A stretch of 64,000 bases of DNA from Sinosporangium siamense (lineage in GTDB: Bacteria; Actinomycetota; Actinomycetes; Streptosporangiales; Streptosporangiaceae): contig NZ_BOOW01000045.1 of the NCBI RefSeq assembly GCF_016863435.1, forward strand, positions 62,001-126,000, given 5' to 3'. Positions within the stretch are counted from its first letter, which is position 1. Each line of letters begins with the position of its first letter. A program made the position numbers and the translations under genes. Below, one piece after another: positions 1-8,132 of this stretch. Below the pieces are notes generated by a model. It was not told the origin of the DNA, searched no databases, and saw only the letters and a program-made list of their open reading frames with translations.

Positions 1-737
1 CAGATGATGGTGAGGCCGAATATGCGGTCACGGGTTTGTGTTCGTATGGCCCGTTCCCGTCCCTGACGTTCGATGTCGGGGGAGAGCCCAAGAACTCCGG
101 TGCCATCCGGGATTCCCCAGCAAGAAATTGAACTCCCGATGATGCCTCGTGATCCCGAGCCCTGGCGATGGAAGGTGTCAAAGGACGACGGGACCGAGGG
201 ACAAGCTGGACGCCATGGCGGACACGGAGGGAGCGGTCCCGGCCGTCTCGACCGCCGCCGCGACGGTGAACGGACCCGAGGACGAAGACGTGGGCTGAGT
301 GTCGGTCGACTGGCGCCGGGGCAGGAGGACGTACGACGCCTGCGGCAGAGAATCTTCAGGGCGTCGCAGACAGGTCCCACTCAATCCTGATCTTCACCCT
401 CATGCCCGTGCGGCCTGAACACCGAAATACCTTCGGAAATGCTTGGCCGACTTTCTGTAAGGGCCGATTTTCTGTAAGGGCGAGACCGCGATACTCAGCC
501 CCTACCTGCTCATTTGATCTACACCGATCGGTGGTCGTCCACCAATCGTGCCCCCTGTGGCTTGCGGGGCTAAAGTCGCAGCCGTGGCTGAAGTCAGCTA
601 TGTGCCATTGAAAGAGGCGGATTTCCTCATCCGAAGTGTTCGGTACGTATTTATTGCTAAATGTCCGCTTAATTACCGTCCACACCGAATCCTGGCTGCG
701 AAAAACTCACCCTGAGTGACGCTCCCAGCACTGCACT
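1..737. other. No supportable gene; possible decayed coding tail
   Basis: Open frames here lack codon bias, ribosome sites and recognisable domains. One plus-strand frame from about 200 to a TGA at 296-298 has acidic, alanine-rich coding character (ending EDEDVG) but no start or upstream continuation in frame. It may be the last 30 codons of a decayed gene. The segment around 600-720 is relatively AT-rich. Confidence 0.3.
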
Positions 738-755
738 ATGTCCTATATAGGACAT
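738..755. promoter_or_regulatory. 18-bp perfect palindrome, probable operator
   Basis: ATGTCCTATATAGGACAT reads the same on both strands. It lies about 145 bp upstream of the secreted carbonic-anhydrase-like gene and next to a second dyad that reuses the TGTCCT half-site. The form resembles dimeric GntR- or TetR-type operators, but no such regulator is adjacent, so the binding protein is unknown. Confidence 0.55.
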
Positions 756-797
756 GTCCTGATCTGACCTTGTCAGGACACTGAGGAGAAATATCGT
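755..797 (+). promoter_or_regulatory. Second dyad overlapping a putative promoter
   Basis: TGTCCTGA (755-762) and TCAGGACA (773-780) form an inverted repeat with a 10-bp gap. It overlaps a possible -35 TTGTCA (770-775), which is followed after 16 bp by TATCGT (792-797). A protein on this dyad would occlude the promoter. The promoter call is by eye only. Confidence 0.4.
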
Positions 798-840
798 GTA
801 GGTAGTAACGACGTAACTTCCCTAAATCCCTCTATCTACC

Positions 841-875
841 TTTCGGCGTGAAACGCCTATTTGGCGATGCCGAAA
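841..875 (+). promoter_or_regulatory. Structured 5' leader of the carbonic-anhydrase-like gene
   Basis: TTTCGGC (841-847) can pair with GCCGAAA (869-875). Inside, GGCGT and ACGCC make a smaller hairpin. The structure ends just before the ribosome site AAGTAAGGGG at about 880-890, so folding could affect initiation. I cannot match it to a known riboswitch class. Confidence 0.35.
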
Positions 876-898
876 AAAGCAAGTAAGGGGCCCCAAAG

Positions 899-1687
899 GT
901 GAAACTCCGCCGTCGTCTTACCTCCCGAGCAGCAGCAGCCGCCTATGCCGCGGTCGCTGTCACCGCCTCGATCGCTCTCGCCACCAGCGCGACAGCCACC
1001 CACCCTGTCGACAGCCCGGTCACGGTCGTCACCAATCCGACGCCGGCCACCGACACTCGGACGTGGAGCTTCAGTTACAACAACAGCTCGACTAACTACT
1101 ACCTGCACTACAGAAACACCGTCTGGGACTCTAACTACGACGCGGACGAGTCCTACTACTTGGGGGTGCCCGCAGGCGCCGGCACCTTCACCTTCACCGG
1201 CGGCACCACCTACGATCTCGTCGACATCGAGTGGCACGTGCAAGGCGAGCACCACTTCGACAACGGCGGCACCACCACCAGGCCCAAGGTGGAAGTGCAC
1301 TTTGTGCACGAAAACCCAACGGACAGCTCGGACAAGGTAATCGTCGCCGTGCATCTGACCGAGGTCGACACGGCCGACGACAACGACCTCCACGACAAGA
1401 TTCTCCGGAGTAACCGGCCGGTGCCGGGCGGGCTGTCCAAGCTGAAGACCGGCGTCACCCTGAACAACCTGCTGCCGTCCACGAGGAACACCGCCTGGCT
1501 CTATCAGGGTTCGCTGACGTCGTATCCCTACACCGATGGCGTGCAATGGGTCATTCTCAAGGACACCTCGCTGGAGATCAGCAGCACTACCCTCAGCGCC
1601 ATCCGCAACCACTGGTCAACCCACGCGCCCGACTACAACGCCAGGCCGCTGCAGACGGCCAGCCCACACCCTCTCACGCACAGATAG
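899..1687 (+). CDS. Secreted alpha-carbonic-anhydrase-like protein with altered zinc site
   Basis: 262 aa, GTG start 9 nt after a GTAAGGGG ribosome site. Residues 1-34 look like a signal peptide (RRR, then an Ala-rich core), so it is probably exported. The body matches the alpha-carbonic anhydrase fold. The segment around 106-119 corresponds to the family's QFHFH..SEH strand, VEVHFVH (131-137) to the third-ligand strand, and GSLTSYP to the conserved GSLTTPP. The first zinc histidine (His94 in human CA II numbering) is Glu111; the second and third are His113 and His134. CO2 hydration is therefore uncertain; it may bind metal differently or be a non-catalytic relative. It is a single gene, with two operator-like dyads upstream and a palindromic terminator downstream. 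Confidence 0.7.
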   Translation: MKLRRRLTSRAAAAAYAAVAVTASIALATSATATHPVDSPVTVVTNPTPATDTRTWSFSYNNSSTNYYLHYRNTVWDSNYDADESYYLGVPAGAGTFTFTGGTTYDLVDIEWHVQGEHHFDNGGTTTRPKVEVHFVHENPTDSSDKVIVAVHLTEVDTADDNDLHDKILRSNRPVPGGLSKLKTGVTLNNLLPSTRNTAWLYQGSLTSYPYTDGVQWVILKDTSLEISSTTLSAIRNHWSTHAPDYNARPLQTASPHPLTHR

Positions 1688-1726
1688 CCACAGCGCGATA
1701 ACCATAGGGCGACCACCTGGAAGGAA

Positions 1727-1760
1727 AAGTCCCGTCACGGCACGTGCCGTGACGGGACTT
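1727..1760. terminator. Bidirectional terminator: 34-bp perfect palindrome
   Basis: AAGTCCCGTCACGGCAC is followed directly by its exact reverse complement, with no unpaired loop. It lies between the ends of two convergent genes and has no T-run. In GC-rich actinobacteria such hairpins act as terminators without a U-tract, and the symmetry lets it serve both genes. Confidence 0.7.
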
Positions 1761-1944
1761 CCCGCAGGCGGAGGTCGGCCCCACCTATGACGGTTCGGCA
1801 GGCGAACGTGAAGTAACACCCTGTCGAGCGGCGTCATCCTGTTCGAGACAAGTCGTCTGCGGCCCCAATTGGAGCACCCCCGGAGCCCGGGACACCGAAA
1901 GCACGGGGGTGACCGTAGGGGAGCCGCCCGCGGACGTGGGCGTG

Positions 1945-2955
1945 CTAGCGAGGTGCGGGCTGGTTGCCGATCACTCTGTCGCGTTCGGCGTGCCAGCGAA
2001 GAGAGTCCTCGATCCCCTCTTCCAGGGACCGCTTGGCCTCCCACCCCAGGAGTTCGCGGGCGAGGTGGCTGCGAGTGTAAGCACCTGCCACGTCACCAGG
2101 CCGGGGGGCGGTCTCGACAACGGGAAGTTCGCGACCGGTGACGCCTTCGAACGCGGTGACGAGCTCCCGGACCGTGGTGCCCGTGCCCGTCCCGAGGTTG
2201 ACGGCACGATAGGGAGCGGAGGAGGTCGCGGGGTCAAAGCGGCGGACGGCCTGGAGGTGCGCGGTCGCCAGGTCCCAGACGTGGATGTAGTCGCGGATGC
2301 CCGAGCCGTCGCGGGTCGGCCAGCCGGTGCCGGTGATGGTGAACGGCTCACCCGAGTGGTAGACGTCGATCATCTTGCCGAGGGCGTGGGTGGGACGGCG
2401 GATCTGCAGGCCGGTGCGGAGCTTGGGATCCGCGCCGATGGGGTTGAAGTAGCGCAGGGAGACGACTCGGAGGCTGCCGGAGGCGGCGACGTCGCGCAGG
2501 ATCGTCTCGAAGATGGCCTTGGTGCTTGCATATGGGCTCAGCGGCTCCACAGCGGAGTCCTCGTCCACCGAGAAGTCTCCGGGGTCGGCCCGGTAAATCG
2601 ACGCCGAAGAGCTGAACAGCAGCCGCGTGCAGCCGTTGCGGGCGAGGTGCGAAAGGAAGTGGACGCCCTTGGCGACGTTCTCGCGGTAGTAGCCGAGAGG
2701 GTCGGCGACCGAGTCGGGGACGACGATCAGGGCGGCGCAGTGAATGGCCGTGTGGATGTCGGGATGGTCGGCGAAGATCCGGTCGATCAGCTCGCCGTCG
2801 GCGATGTCGCCCTCGTAGAAGGTGCGGCCCGCGGTGAACTCCCTGCGTCCGGTGACGAGGCTGTCCAGGATCACCGGCTCGATGCCGCTGTCGGCGCAGG
2901 CGGATGCGATCGTACTGCCGATAAACCCTGCACCGCCGACGATGAGGACCTTCAC
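1945..2955 (-). CDS. galE: UDP-glucose 4-epimerase (extended SDR)
   Basis: 336 aa with a GTG start and AGGAGA about 11 nt upstream. It interconverts UDP-glucose and UDP-galactose in the cytoplasm using bound NAD. GGAGFIG (7-13) is the Rossmann dinucleotide motif, SSSASIY (115-121) carries the catalytic Ser region and Tyr142-x3-Lys146 is the SDR catalytic pair. NPIGA and the C-terminal GTGTGTTV segment are typical of GalE. Length is normal for the family. It is not next to galT or galK, so it may serve polysaccharide or glycoconjugate precursors as well as galactose use. It converges on the carbonic-anhydrase-like gene across a palindromic terminator. Confidence 0.9.
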   Translation of the reverse strand: MKVLIVGGAGFIGSTIASACADSGIEPVILDSLVTGRREFTAGRTFYEGDIADGELIDRIFADHPDIHTAIHCAALIVVPDSVADPLGYYRENVAKGVHFLSHLARNGCTRLLFSSSASIYRADPGDFSVDEDSAVEPLSPYASTKAIFETILRDVAASGSLRVVSLRYFNPIGADPKLRTGLQIRRPTHALGKMIDVYHSGEPFTITGTGWPTRDGSGIRDYIHVWDLATAHLQAVRRFDPATSSAPYRAVNLGTGTGTTVRELVTAFEGVTGRELPVVETAPRPGDVAGAYTRSHLARELLGWEAKRSLEEGIEDSLRWHAERDRVIGNQPAPR

Positions 2956-3311
2956 GATTGTCGTCGTCTCCTGTTCGGGGGCATGAGCGGTCTTCCGTTC
3001 ATGCGTGTTGTTGAAGTGGCATGGCGTACGGACGCACGCCGACTTCGCGTGCTTTACAAGTGTCGTCCGCGTTCAGCGGATGTCGGATGTCGGTGGTCGG
3101 GTCTGGGACCGCCGTCCAGCGGAATCCTGTGGCGTAGTTTAGGCCGGGGTGACCGTACCCGACGTGCAAACTCGGCCTTCGCGTGCCTCGATGCGACTGG
3201 GACCGTGCAGGAATTATGGCTTGAGAAGGTTTCCTAATAAAGACTGCGGAGGGCGCTCCAGTACTCGAGAAAATGATCACGAATCACCGCTGTATCTAGC
3301 AGGATGCTTTT
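2956..3311. other. Divergent intergenic region, galE / repeat protein
   Basis: About 355 bp between two divergent starts. It must hold promoters for both genes, but I see no confident -35/-10 pair. The part next to the plus-strand gene (about 3210-3245) is relatively AT-rich. No gene is supportable. Confidence 0.4.
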
Positions 3312-4823
3312 GTGAACCATGTCCTGCGTGGTCTTGCCGCCAATCCGGCGCTCCCTCCCGAGTCGGTCGATCGGCTGATCGCGGTCGCCGATGAGGACGT
3401 CGCCGCGAGGCTGAGCGAGCGGGAGGACCTCACCCGCGTTCAGGTGCTAGCGCTGGCCGCGCGCATCGAGGGGAGTGCCGCGCGGCTCGCGGAGCGGGGG
3501 TTGGTCACCGCCGGTGATGTGGATCCCGTGGCGCAGCCGATCGCCGCCCTTGACCTGCTCGCGCAAGGGCTTGGTCGCTCGGCGTGGGCGCCCCTGTTCA
3601 CGGCCGATCCGGACGCCGAACGCCGGGAGAAGCTCGCCGCCTGCCCGAACCTGCCGCGCGATGTGGCGGAGACCCTCGCCGCAGACCCGGACATCCGCGT
3701 CGTCGCCGAACTCGCGTTATGGGCGACGCCGGACATGGCCGCCCGGCTCGCGGGGCATCCGCATGCCGAAGTCCGCCGGGCGGTGGCCGACAACGAGAAC
3801 ACGCCCCCGGCGGTGCTGTCCGCGCTGGCCACCGGCGAAGGACTCCCTCCGGTACGGCAGTGCCTGGTTTGCGATCGTGAGGCTACGCCGTACATCCACG
3901 ATCCGCATTGCCAGAGGCTCGACTGCGATCTGCCGTCCGATGCCGCTTGCGACGGTTCCCACGAGTCCACCGTCTATCAGATGCACTTAAGAGCGCTGTG
4001 GAACCCGGCCACGCCTGCCGAGGCCGTCGTGGGTTTCGCCGAGCACCCTTCGATGTTGTCCCGCCGGCCGTTGGCCGTCCGCCCGGATCTGCCCGCGGTT
4101 GTGTACGAACGGCTGGCCGACAGCCCGGAACCCGGTGTTCGTGCAGCTCTCGCCGAGAATCCCGCGATCCATCATGAACTGATTCGTGTCCTGGCCGCCG
4201 ATCCGTTTCCTGACGTGCGACGGGATCTCGCCCGCAATCCGCGGGTGCCGTTGGATGTACTCACACAGCTCGCCGGCACCACTCGGATCGGCCCCACCCT
4301 GCTGCCGCGGATCGCCGCCGCCACGCGCGACGAGATCGAGGATCTGGCCACCTCGGCGAACCCCGCCGTGCGGATGCTGGTGGCCGAGCGGCGCGATCTG
4401 CCACCCGAGGTCCGGGACGCGCTGGCCGCCGATCCCGATGCCAAGGTGGTCAGGTCCGTCGCACCTCACCCGGGCCTGTCCGAGGCATGTCTGCGGGCCA
4501 TGGTCGAACGGCATGGAGTCCGGGTCATGGCCAGGGTGGCGAGGAATCCGGACGCCTCGCCGGAGTTGCTGGAGGAGTTGACCGCGCACCGGCCGCCGGT
4601 GCGCAAAGCTCTGCGTGAGATCGCCGCACACCGGCACGCGACGGCCCCGGCACTGCTGGTGTGCCTGTCGGACCACAAGGCCAGACCCCTCGCCGCCGCT
4701 CATCCGGCCCTGCCGCCGCAGGTGATCGCCGAATTACTCGCCGATGAGGACTGGCAGGTGGTGGAGGCGGCAGCCGCCAACCCTTCCCTCCCGCCCACGG
4801 TGATGTCGACGCTGCTGCCCTAG
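3312..4823 (+). CDS. Leucine-rich-repeat-variant (LRV/HEAT-like) protein with Cys-rich insert
   Basis: 503 aa, GTG start. Most of the protein is a solenoid of roughly 24-residue repeats with the pattern LAxDPDxxVRxxVAxNPxxPxxVL, typical of leucine-rich repeat variants, which stack as alternating helices and usually mediate protein contacts. Residues about 181-220 interrupt the solenoid with Cys184, Cys187, His196, Cys200, Cys205 and Cys213, which looks like a metal-binding insert. The classic Azotobacter LrvA carries a 4Fe-4S cluster before its repeats; here the cysteines are internal. There is no signal peptide or membrane segment, so it is cytoplasmic. It stands alone with a terminator 34 bp after the stop. 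The partner is unknown. Confidence 0.75.
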   Translation: MNHVLRGLAANPALPPESVDRLIAVADEDVAARLSEREDLTRVQVLALAARIEGSAARLAERGLVTAGDVDPVAQPIAALDLLAQGLGRSAWAPLFTADPDAERREKLAACPNLPRDVAETLAADPDIRVVAELALWATPDMAARLAGHPHAEVRRAVADNENTPPAVLSALATGEGLPPVRQCLVCDREATPYIHDPHCQRLDCDLPSDAACDGSHESTVYQMHLRALWNPATPAEAVVGFAEHPSMLSRRPLAVRPDLPAVVYERLADSPEPGVRAALAENPAIHHELIRVLAADPFPDVRRDLARNPRVPLDVLTQLAGTTRIGPTLLPRIAAATRDEIEDLATSANPAVRMLVAERRDLPPEVRDALAADPDAKVVRSVAPHPGLSEACLRAMVERHGVRVMARVARNPDASPELLEELTAHRPPVRKALREIAAHRHATAPALLVCLSDHKARPLAAAHPALPPQVIAELLADEDWQVVEAAAANPSLPPTVMSTLLP

Positions 4824-4856
4824 CCGAATTCCGAACACCCCCGGGACCAGACGAGA

Positions 4857-4887
4857 TGGGCCCCACCGGGGTGACCGGCGGGGCCCA
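4857..4887 (+). terminator. Terminator of the repeat-protein gene
   Basis: Arms TGGGCCCCACCGG (4857-4869) and CCGGCGGGGCCCA (4875-4887) pair over 13 positions with one mismatch around a GGTGA loop, 34 bp after the stop codon. A short T-rich stretch (ATCTCTTT) follows. Confidence 0.7.
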
Positions 4888-5111
4888 CGGATCTCTTTAG
4901 AGCTGACCGAGAGTCAGCGCCACGCGTCTGTGGCAGGGCCGCCTGCGATGGTCAGGCGGTTGTTCACGCCGTCCTCAGTGAGGAACAGGCGTTCTCTGGC
5001 CAGTCGTGACTGGAAGGAATGATTGCTCACCGACATCGCTCCGCCGGCCCTGGAGCGCTCGCACCATAGGTAGCCGTCGTTGTTCTCCTGACGTCGCCGC
5101 CGGGCGGCTCC

Positions 5112-5265
5112 TCGGTGTTCTCGGCAGGCATGAGGCCGAGTTCTGGACCCTGGCGATCGGCACCGTGAACGGCAGGAGCCTCGCGGTGTCCGGCAGCGAA
5201 GCCGGTGACGTGCAGACCTGGGACCTGACCTCACCCGAGCCGACCGGCAGGCCCCTGGGCGACCG
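5112..5265 (+). pseudogene. Relic of a WD40-repeat protein
   Basis: About 50 codons keep one WD40-type blade: LGRHE, then VNGRSLAVSGSEAGDVQTWDL, then TGRPLGD. This is the repeat style of actinobacterial WD40 proteins. No start, kinase part or further blades are present. The frame runs straight into sequence coding on the other strand at about 5270. It is a short fragment left by rearrangement. Confidence 0.6.
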
Positions 5266-5269
5266 CGTC

Positions 5270-5546
5270 CACAGTCGCCGGTGCCGCCGAGCACGTCGGC
5301 GCGCTCGGGGGTGAGGCCGGTCAGCAGGGACACCACCGCGGTGAGGGAGCCGTCCAGCACCTTCATCGACTCGATCACTCCACGGCGGACGTGCTCGCTC
5401 TGGTGGTCCAGGTGAAGCCGGACTGCGGCAGCGACCGAGTCCATTCCGTTCCCCCTATAGGGGAGGGCGCCCTGGGGGACCGGCTCGCCGGTCGCCGGGT
5501 CGGACTTCAGTGGTGATTGCTGCTCTGCCCGTTGGATCTGTGTCAT
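5270..5546 (-). pseudogene. Truncated N-terminal part of an unknown protein
   Basis: From ATG at 5546 the minus strand encodes about 92 residues with good codon character (MDSVAAAVRLHL..., a helical segment with LTAVVSLLTGLTPERADVLGG). Similarity to normal coding use stops near 5270, exactly where the WD40 relic on the opposite strand begins, so the gene has lost its 3' end. I do not recognise the family. The frame stays open further only by chance. Confidence 0.4.
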
Positions 5547-5552
5547 CACATC

Positions 5553-5861
5553 GTCATGATCACTGTGGAGCCTAGGATCCCCAAAAGCGGGGAGCGACCG
5601 ATGCCGTGGGGCACGGGGCATTCTGCATTCCTGCCCAATTGAGCCGATCGGTTCGTTTCTGATGTTTTGACTATTTGCCGAGTGGGCCTTCCGGATTTTA
5701 TCCCGTGCCTTGGTTACCGGCGGGATACTTGGTCTTTTCCTAAGGTGTCGGGTGTTGCTGGGGGGAAGGGCGTTGGTGGTCCCATTTTTGGGATGGGGCG
5801 CCGGGTTTACGAAGCGCTCTCCGTCTGTGGTTGAACAGAGCACAGCACATTTGGGGAGCGA
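5553..5861. other. Non-coding stretch before the MFS relic
   Basis: About 300 bp without a credible gene. It includes an AT-rich segment near 5650-5700 that may hold the former promoter of the MFS relic. GGGGAGCGA just before 5862 is a preserved ribosome site. Confidence 0.35.
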
Positions 5862-6266
5862 GTGGATGGCAAAGCCGGGTCGCTGGTGGGGCTTGCGGTG
5901 GTCTCGCTGGCGCAATTGATGGTTTCGCTCGACGTGACGATTGTCGCTGTGGCGCTTCCGTCGGCGCAGGAGACGGTGGACTTGACCGACGCCTCCAGGC
6001 AATGGGTGGTGAGTGCCGACGCGCTCGCGTTCGTCGTGTCCGCGGTGGTCAGTACCTCGCAGCAGGTCGGGGGCTCGATCGGGGCCGCGTTGCTCAACAC
6101 GGTCTCGGCCGGGGCCGCCGCCGCCCATCTCGCGGAGGGCACCGGCACCGAGCAGGTCGCCCAAGTGCACGGGCTGGCTGTGGCCAGCGCGACCGGCGCC
6201 GGGGTCGCCGTCGTGGGGGCGGTGCTCTGCTATCTGCTCATCAGCTTCAGCCCTCGGCAAACCTGA
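5862..6266 (+). pseudogene. MFS (DHA2-type) transporter relic with in-frame internal deletion
   Basis: 134 codons from a GTG with a GGGGAGCGA ribosome site. Residues 1-55 are the start of a 14-TM drug:H+ antiporter: first membrane helix, LMVSLDVTIVAVALPSAQ, then the RQWV and ADALAF segment. Residues from about 56 on are the far C-terminal end of the same family: STSQQVGGSIGAALLNTV and the last helix ending in LLISF. Everything between, normally over 300 residues, is missing, yet the frame is kept. The peptide would have only two or three helices and cannot be a working transporter. Confidence 0.75.
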
Positions 6267-6425
6267 GCGGCGTCCACCTGCAGGATCCTTTGATTTGCCA
6301 TCCGACAATCGGCCAAAGGGATGAGTCAGGGGTCATTTCGGTGGCAATCTTCAGTACTTGCGAATGATCCGCTATTCCTCCCGAGGTTGGAGGAAACGGT
6401 CGTACCCAGCCAACAGCATGTGATC

Positions 6426-8045
6426 ATGACGATTGGACGGCGTACGGCAATCGCTCTTGGCGCTCTTGCCGCGCTCACTGTTTCCCTCACCCCCTTAAGC
6501 CCCGCCGCGGCGAGCCCCGCAGCGGCCCCCGCGGCGGCCCCGGGGGGCACGATCAACTGGGCACCTTGTCCCGAGAACCCCGCGGTCGACTGCGGATCCC
6601 TCACGCTGCCCATCAACCGTGACGATCCGGCGAGCCCGACCTTCGAGCTGGCCGTCGCCCGGATCAAGGCCACCGATCCCGCCGCCAGGCAGGGCTCCCT
6701 GGTCTTCAACCCGGGTGGGCCCGGCGGTGAGGGCGTGGGCATGCTCATTTACGGCGGCAACATGTTCTCGGCCGAGGTCAACCGCCGATTCGACATCATC
6801 GGGTTCGATCCCCGCGGGGTCGGGCGCAGCAGCCCCGTCCGCTGCTCCCTCGAGGTGCTCATGCGCGGGCCGTCGGCCTTCCCGGGCAACCAGGCCGACT
6901 TCGACGCGCTCGTAGCCCACAACAAGGAGCGCAGGGCCGACTGCCGCACCCGCACGGGGCCCATGTTCGACCACGTCGACACCGTCAGCACGGTGCACGA
7001 CCTGGACGCCCTGCGGGCGGCTCTGGGGGACGAGAAGCTCACTTACTACGGAGTTTCGTACGGCACGCTCATCGGCCAGCTCTACGCCGAACGTTACCCG
7101 GGCCGCATCCGCGCTCTCGCGATCGACGGCAACATGGACCACAGTCTGAACACCCGCGGGTTCCTCGACACCGAGGCGTGGGCGGTCCAGGACTCGTTCA
7201 ACGCGTTCGTGAAGTGGTGCGGCGGGAGCGCCGACTGCGCGCTCAACGGCAAGGACGTCCGCGCGGTCTGGTCGGATCTGCTCCAGCGGGCCGACCGCGG
7301 TGAACTCCGCAGCATCACCCCGCCCGAGAGCACCTACACCAGGATGCACCTGATCTCCGAGGCGTTCGGCGCGTTCTACGGCTCCGACCTGAGGCCGCTC
7401 GCGACCTTCCTGCGCGACCTCGACCGGGACGGCAGGGCCGATCCGCCCAGCTATCCCGCCGCTGCTGCCGCCGCCGCGGCGCAGGAGGTGATCGTCGACT
7501 ATCCGATGGAGATCTTCTGCCAGGACTGGCGGCTCCCCGTCCGCAACTATCGGGAGTTCGCACGCCACGTGCGGAGGTCGGAGGCCATCTCCCCCGACAT
7601 GGGTCCGAGTCCCCTCGCGCTCTCCGCCGTCGCGGGTTGCCTCGGCCACTCCGATCCGGTCAAGTATCCGCAGCGTCCACTGCGGGTGAAGGGCACGCCG
7701 CCCCTGCTCGTCTCCAGCACGCTGCACGACCCCGCGACCCCCTACATCTGGGCCACCAGCGCCGCCCGGCAGATCGGCCGGGCCGCCCGGCTCCTCACGC
7801 ATGAAGGCGGCGGCCACGGTGTCTACGGCCACGGCCAGTGCGCCACCACGGCGGTCGACAACTATCTGATCTCGCTCACCGTCCCCGCCCACGGCACCCG
7901 CTGCGCGACGGATCCGCCGGGTACGGCGGCCAAGCTCGACATCGGGCGCCCGATGCCCCGTCCGGTTACCGGCTTGCCCGGCTCGCCTGGCTCGCCCGGC
8001 TTGCCTGGCTCGCCCGGCTTGCCTGGCTGGGCCGTACGCCGCTGA
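6426..8045 (+). CDS. Secreted tripeptidyl-aminopeptidase-type alpha/beta hydrolase
   Basis: 539 aa from ATG 6426. The frame extends upstream to 6321, but this start gives a clean signal peptide (MTIGRR, hydrophobic core, AAASPAAA). It belongs to the Streptomyces tripeptidyl aminopeptidase / SlpD-E family, extracellular serine exopeptidases that release short peptides from protein N-termini. NPGGPGGEG forms the oxyanion region, GVSYG holds nucleophile Ser211, and STLHDPATP and GGHGVYG supply Asp and His; the TAP-like C-terminal domain is present. The last 25 residues are an unusual collagen-like run (GLPGSPGSPGLPGSPGLPGW), encoded by an 18-bp tandem DNA repeat at about 7973-8031. It is a single gene ending in a palindromic terminator. 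Confidence 0.88.
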   Translation: MTIGRRTAIALGALAALTVSLTPLSPAAASPAAAPAAAPGGTINWAPCPENPAVDCGSLTLPINRDDPASPTFELAVARIKATDPAARQGSLVFNPGGPGGEGVGMLIYGGNMFSAEVNRRFDIIGFDPRGVGRSSPVRCSLEVLMRGPSAFPGNQADFDALVAHNKERRADCRTRTGPMFDHVDTVSTVHDLDALRAALGDEKLTYYGVSYGTLIGQLYAERYPGRIRALAIDGNMDHSLNTRGFLDTEAWAVQDSFNAFVKWCGGSADCALNGKDVRAVWSDLLQRADRGELRSITPPESTYTRMHLISEAFGAFYGSDLRPLATFLRDLDRDGRADPPSYPAAAAAAAAQEVIVDYPMEIFCQDWRLPVRNYREFARHVRRSEAISPDMGPSPLALSAVAGCLGHSDPVKYPQRPLRVKGTPPLLVSSTLHDPATPYIWATSAARQIGRAARLLTHEGGGHGVYGHGQCATTAVDNYLISLTVPAHGTRCATDPPGTAAKLDIGRPMPRPVTGLPGSPGSPGLPGSPGLPGWAVRR

Positions 8046-8051
8046 CCCGCC

Positions 8052-8087
8052 CCGCGTGGGCCGTGACCGCGGTCACGGCCCACGCGG
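8052..8087. terminator. Bidirectional terminator: 36-bp perfect palindrome
   Basis: CCGCGTGGGCCGTGACCG is followed at once by its reverse complement, 36 bp in all and without a loop, 6 bp after the hydrolase stop and 45 bp from the convergent mgtC stop. It is the same design as the palindrome at 1727-1760. Confidence 0.72.
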
Positions 8088-8132
8088 CCTTTCACCGGAC
8101 GGCGTGTCACCGGGCGGCGCGCGGCCGGTTCG

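Noticed and set aside
738-780. Phage attachment site or transposon end
   Set aside because: No integrase, transposase or matching distant copy is visible; position before a gene and overlap with a promoter favour an operator.
2999-3280. 93-codon minus-strand frame upstream of galE
   Set aside because: No ribosome site, no codon bias and no recognisable family; it lies in a divergent promoter region.
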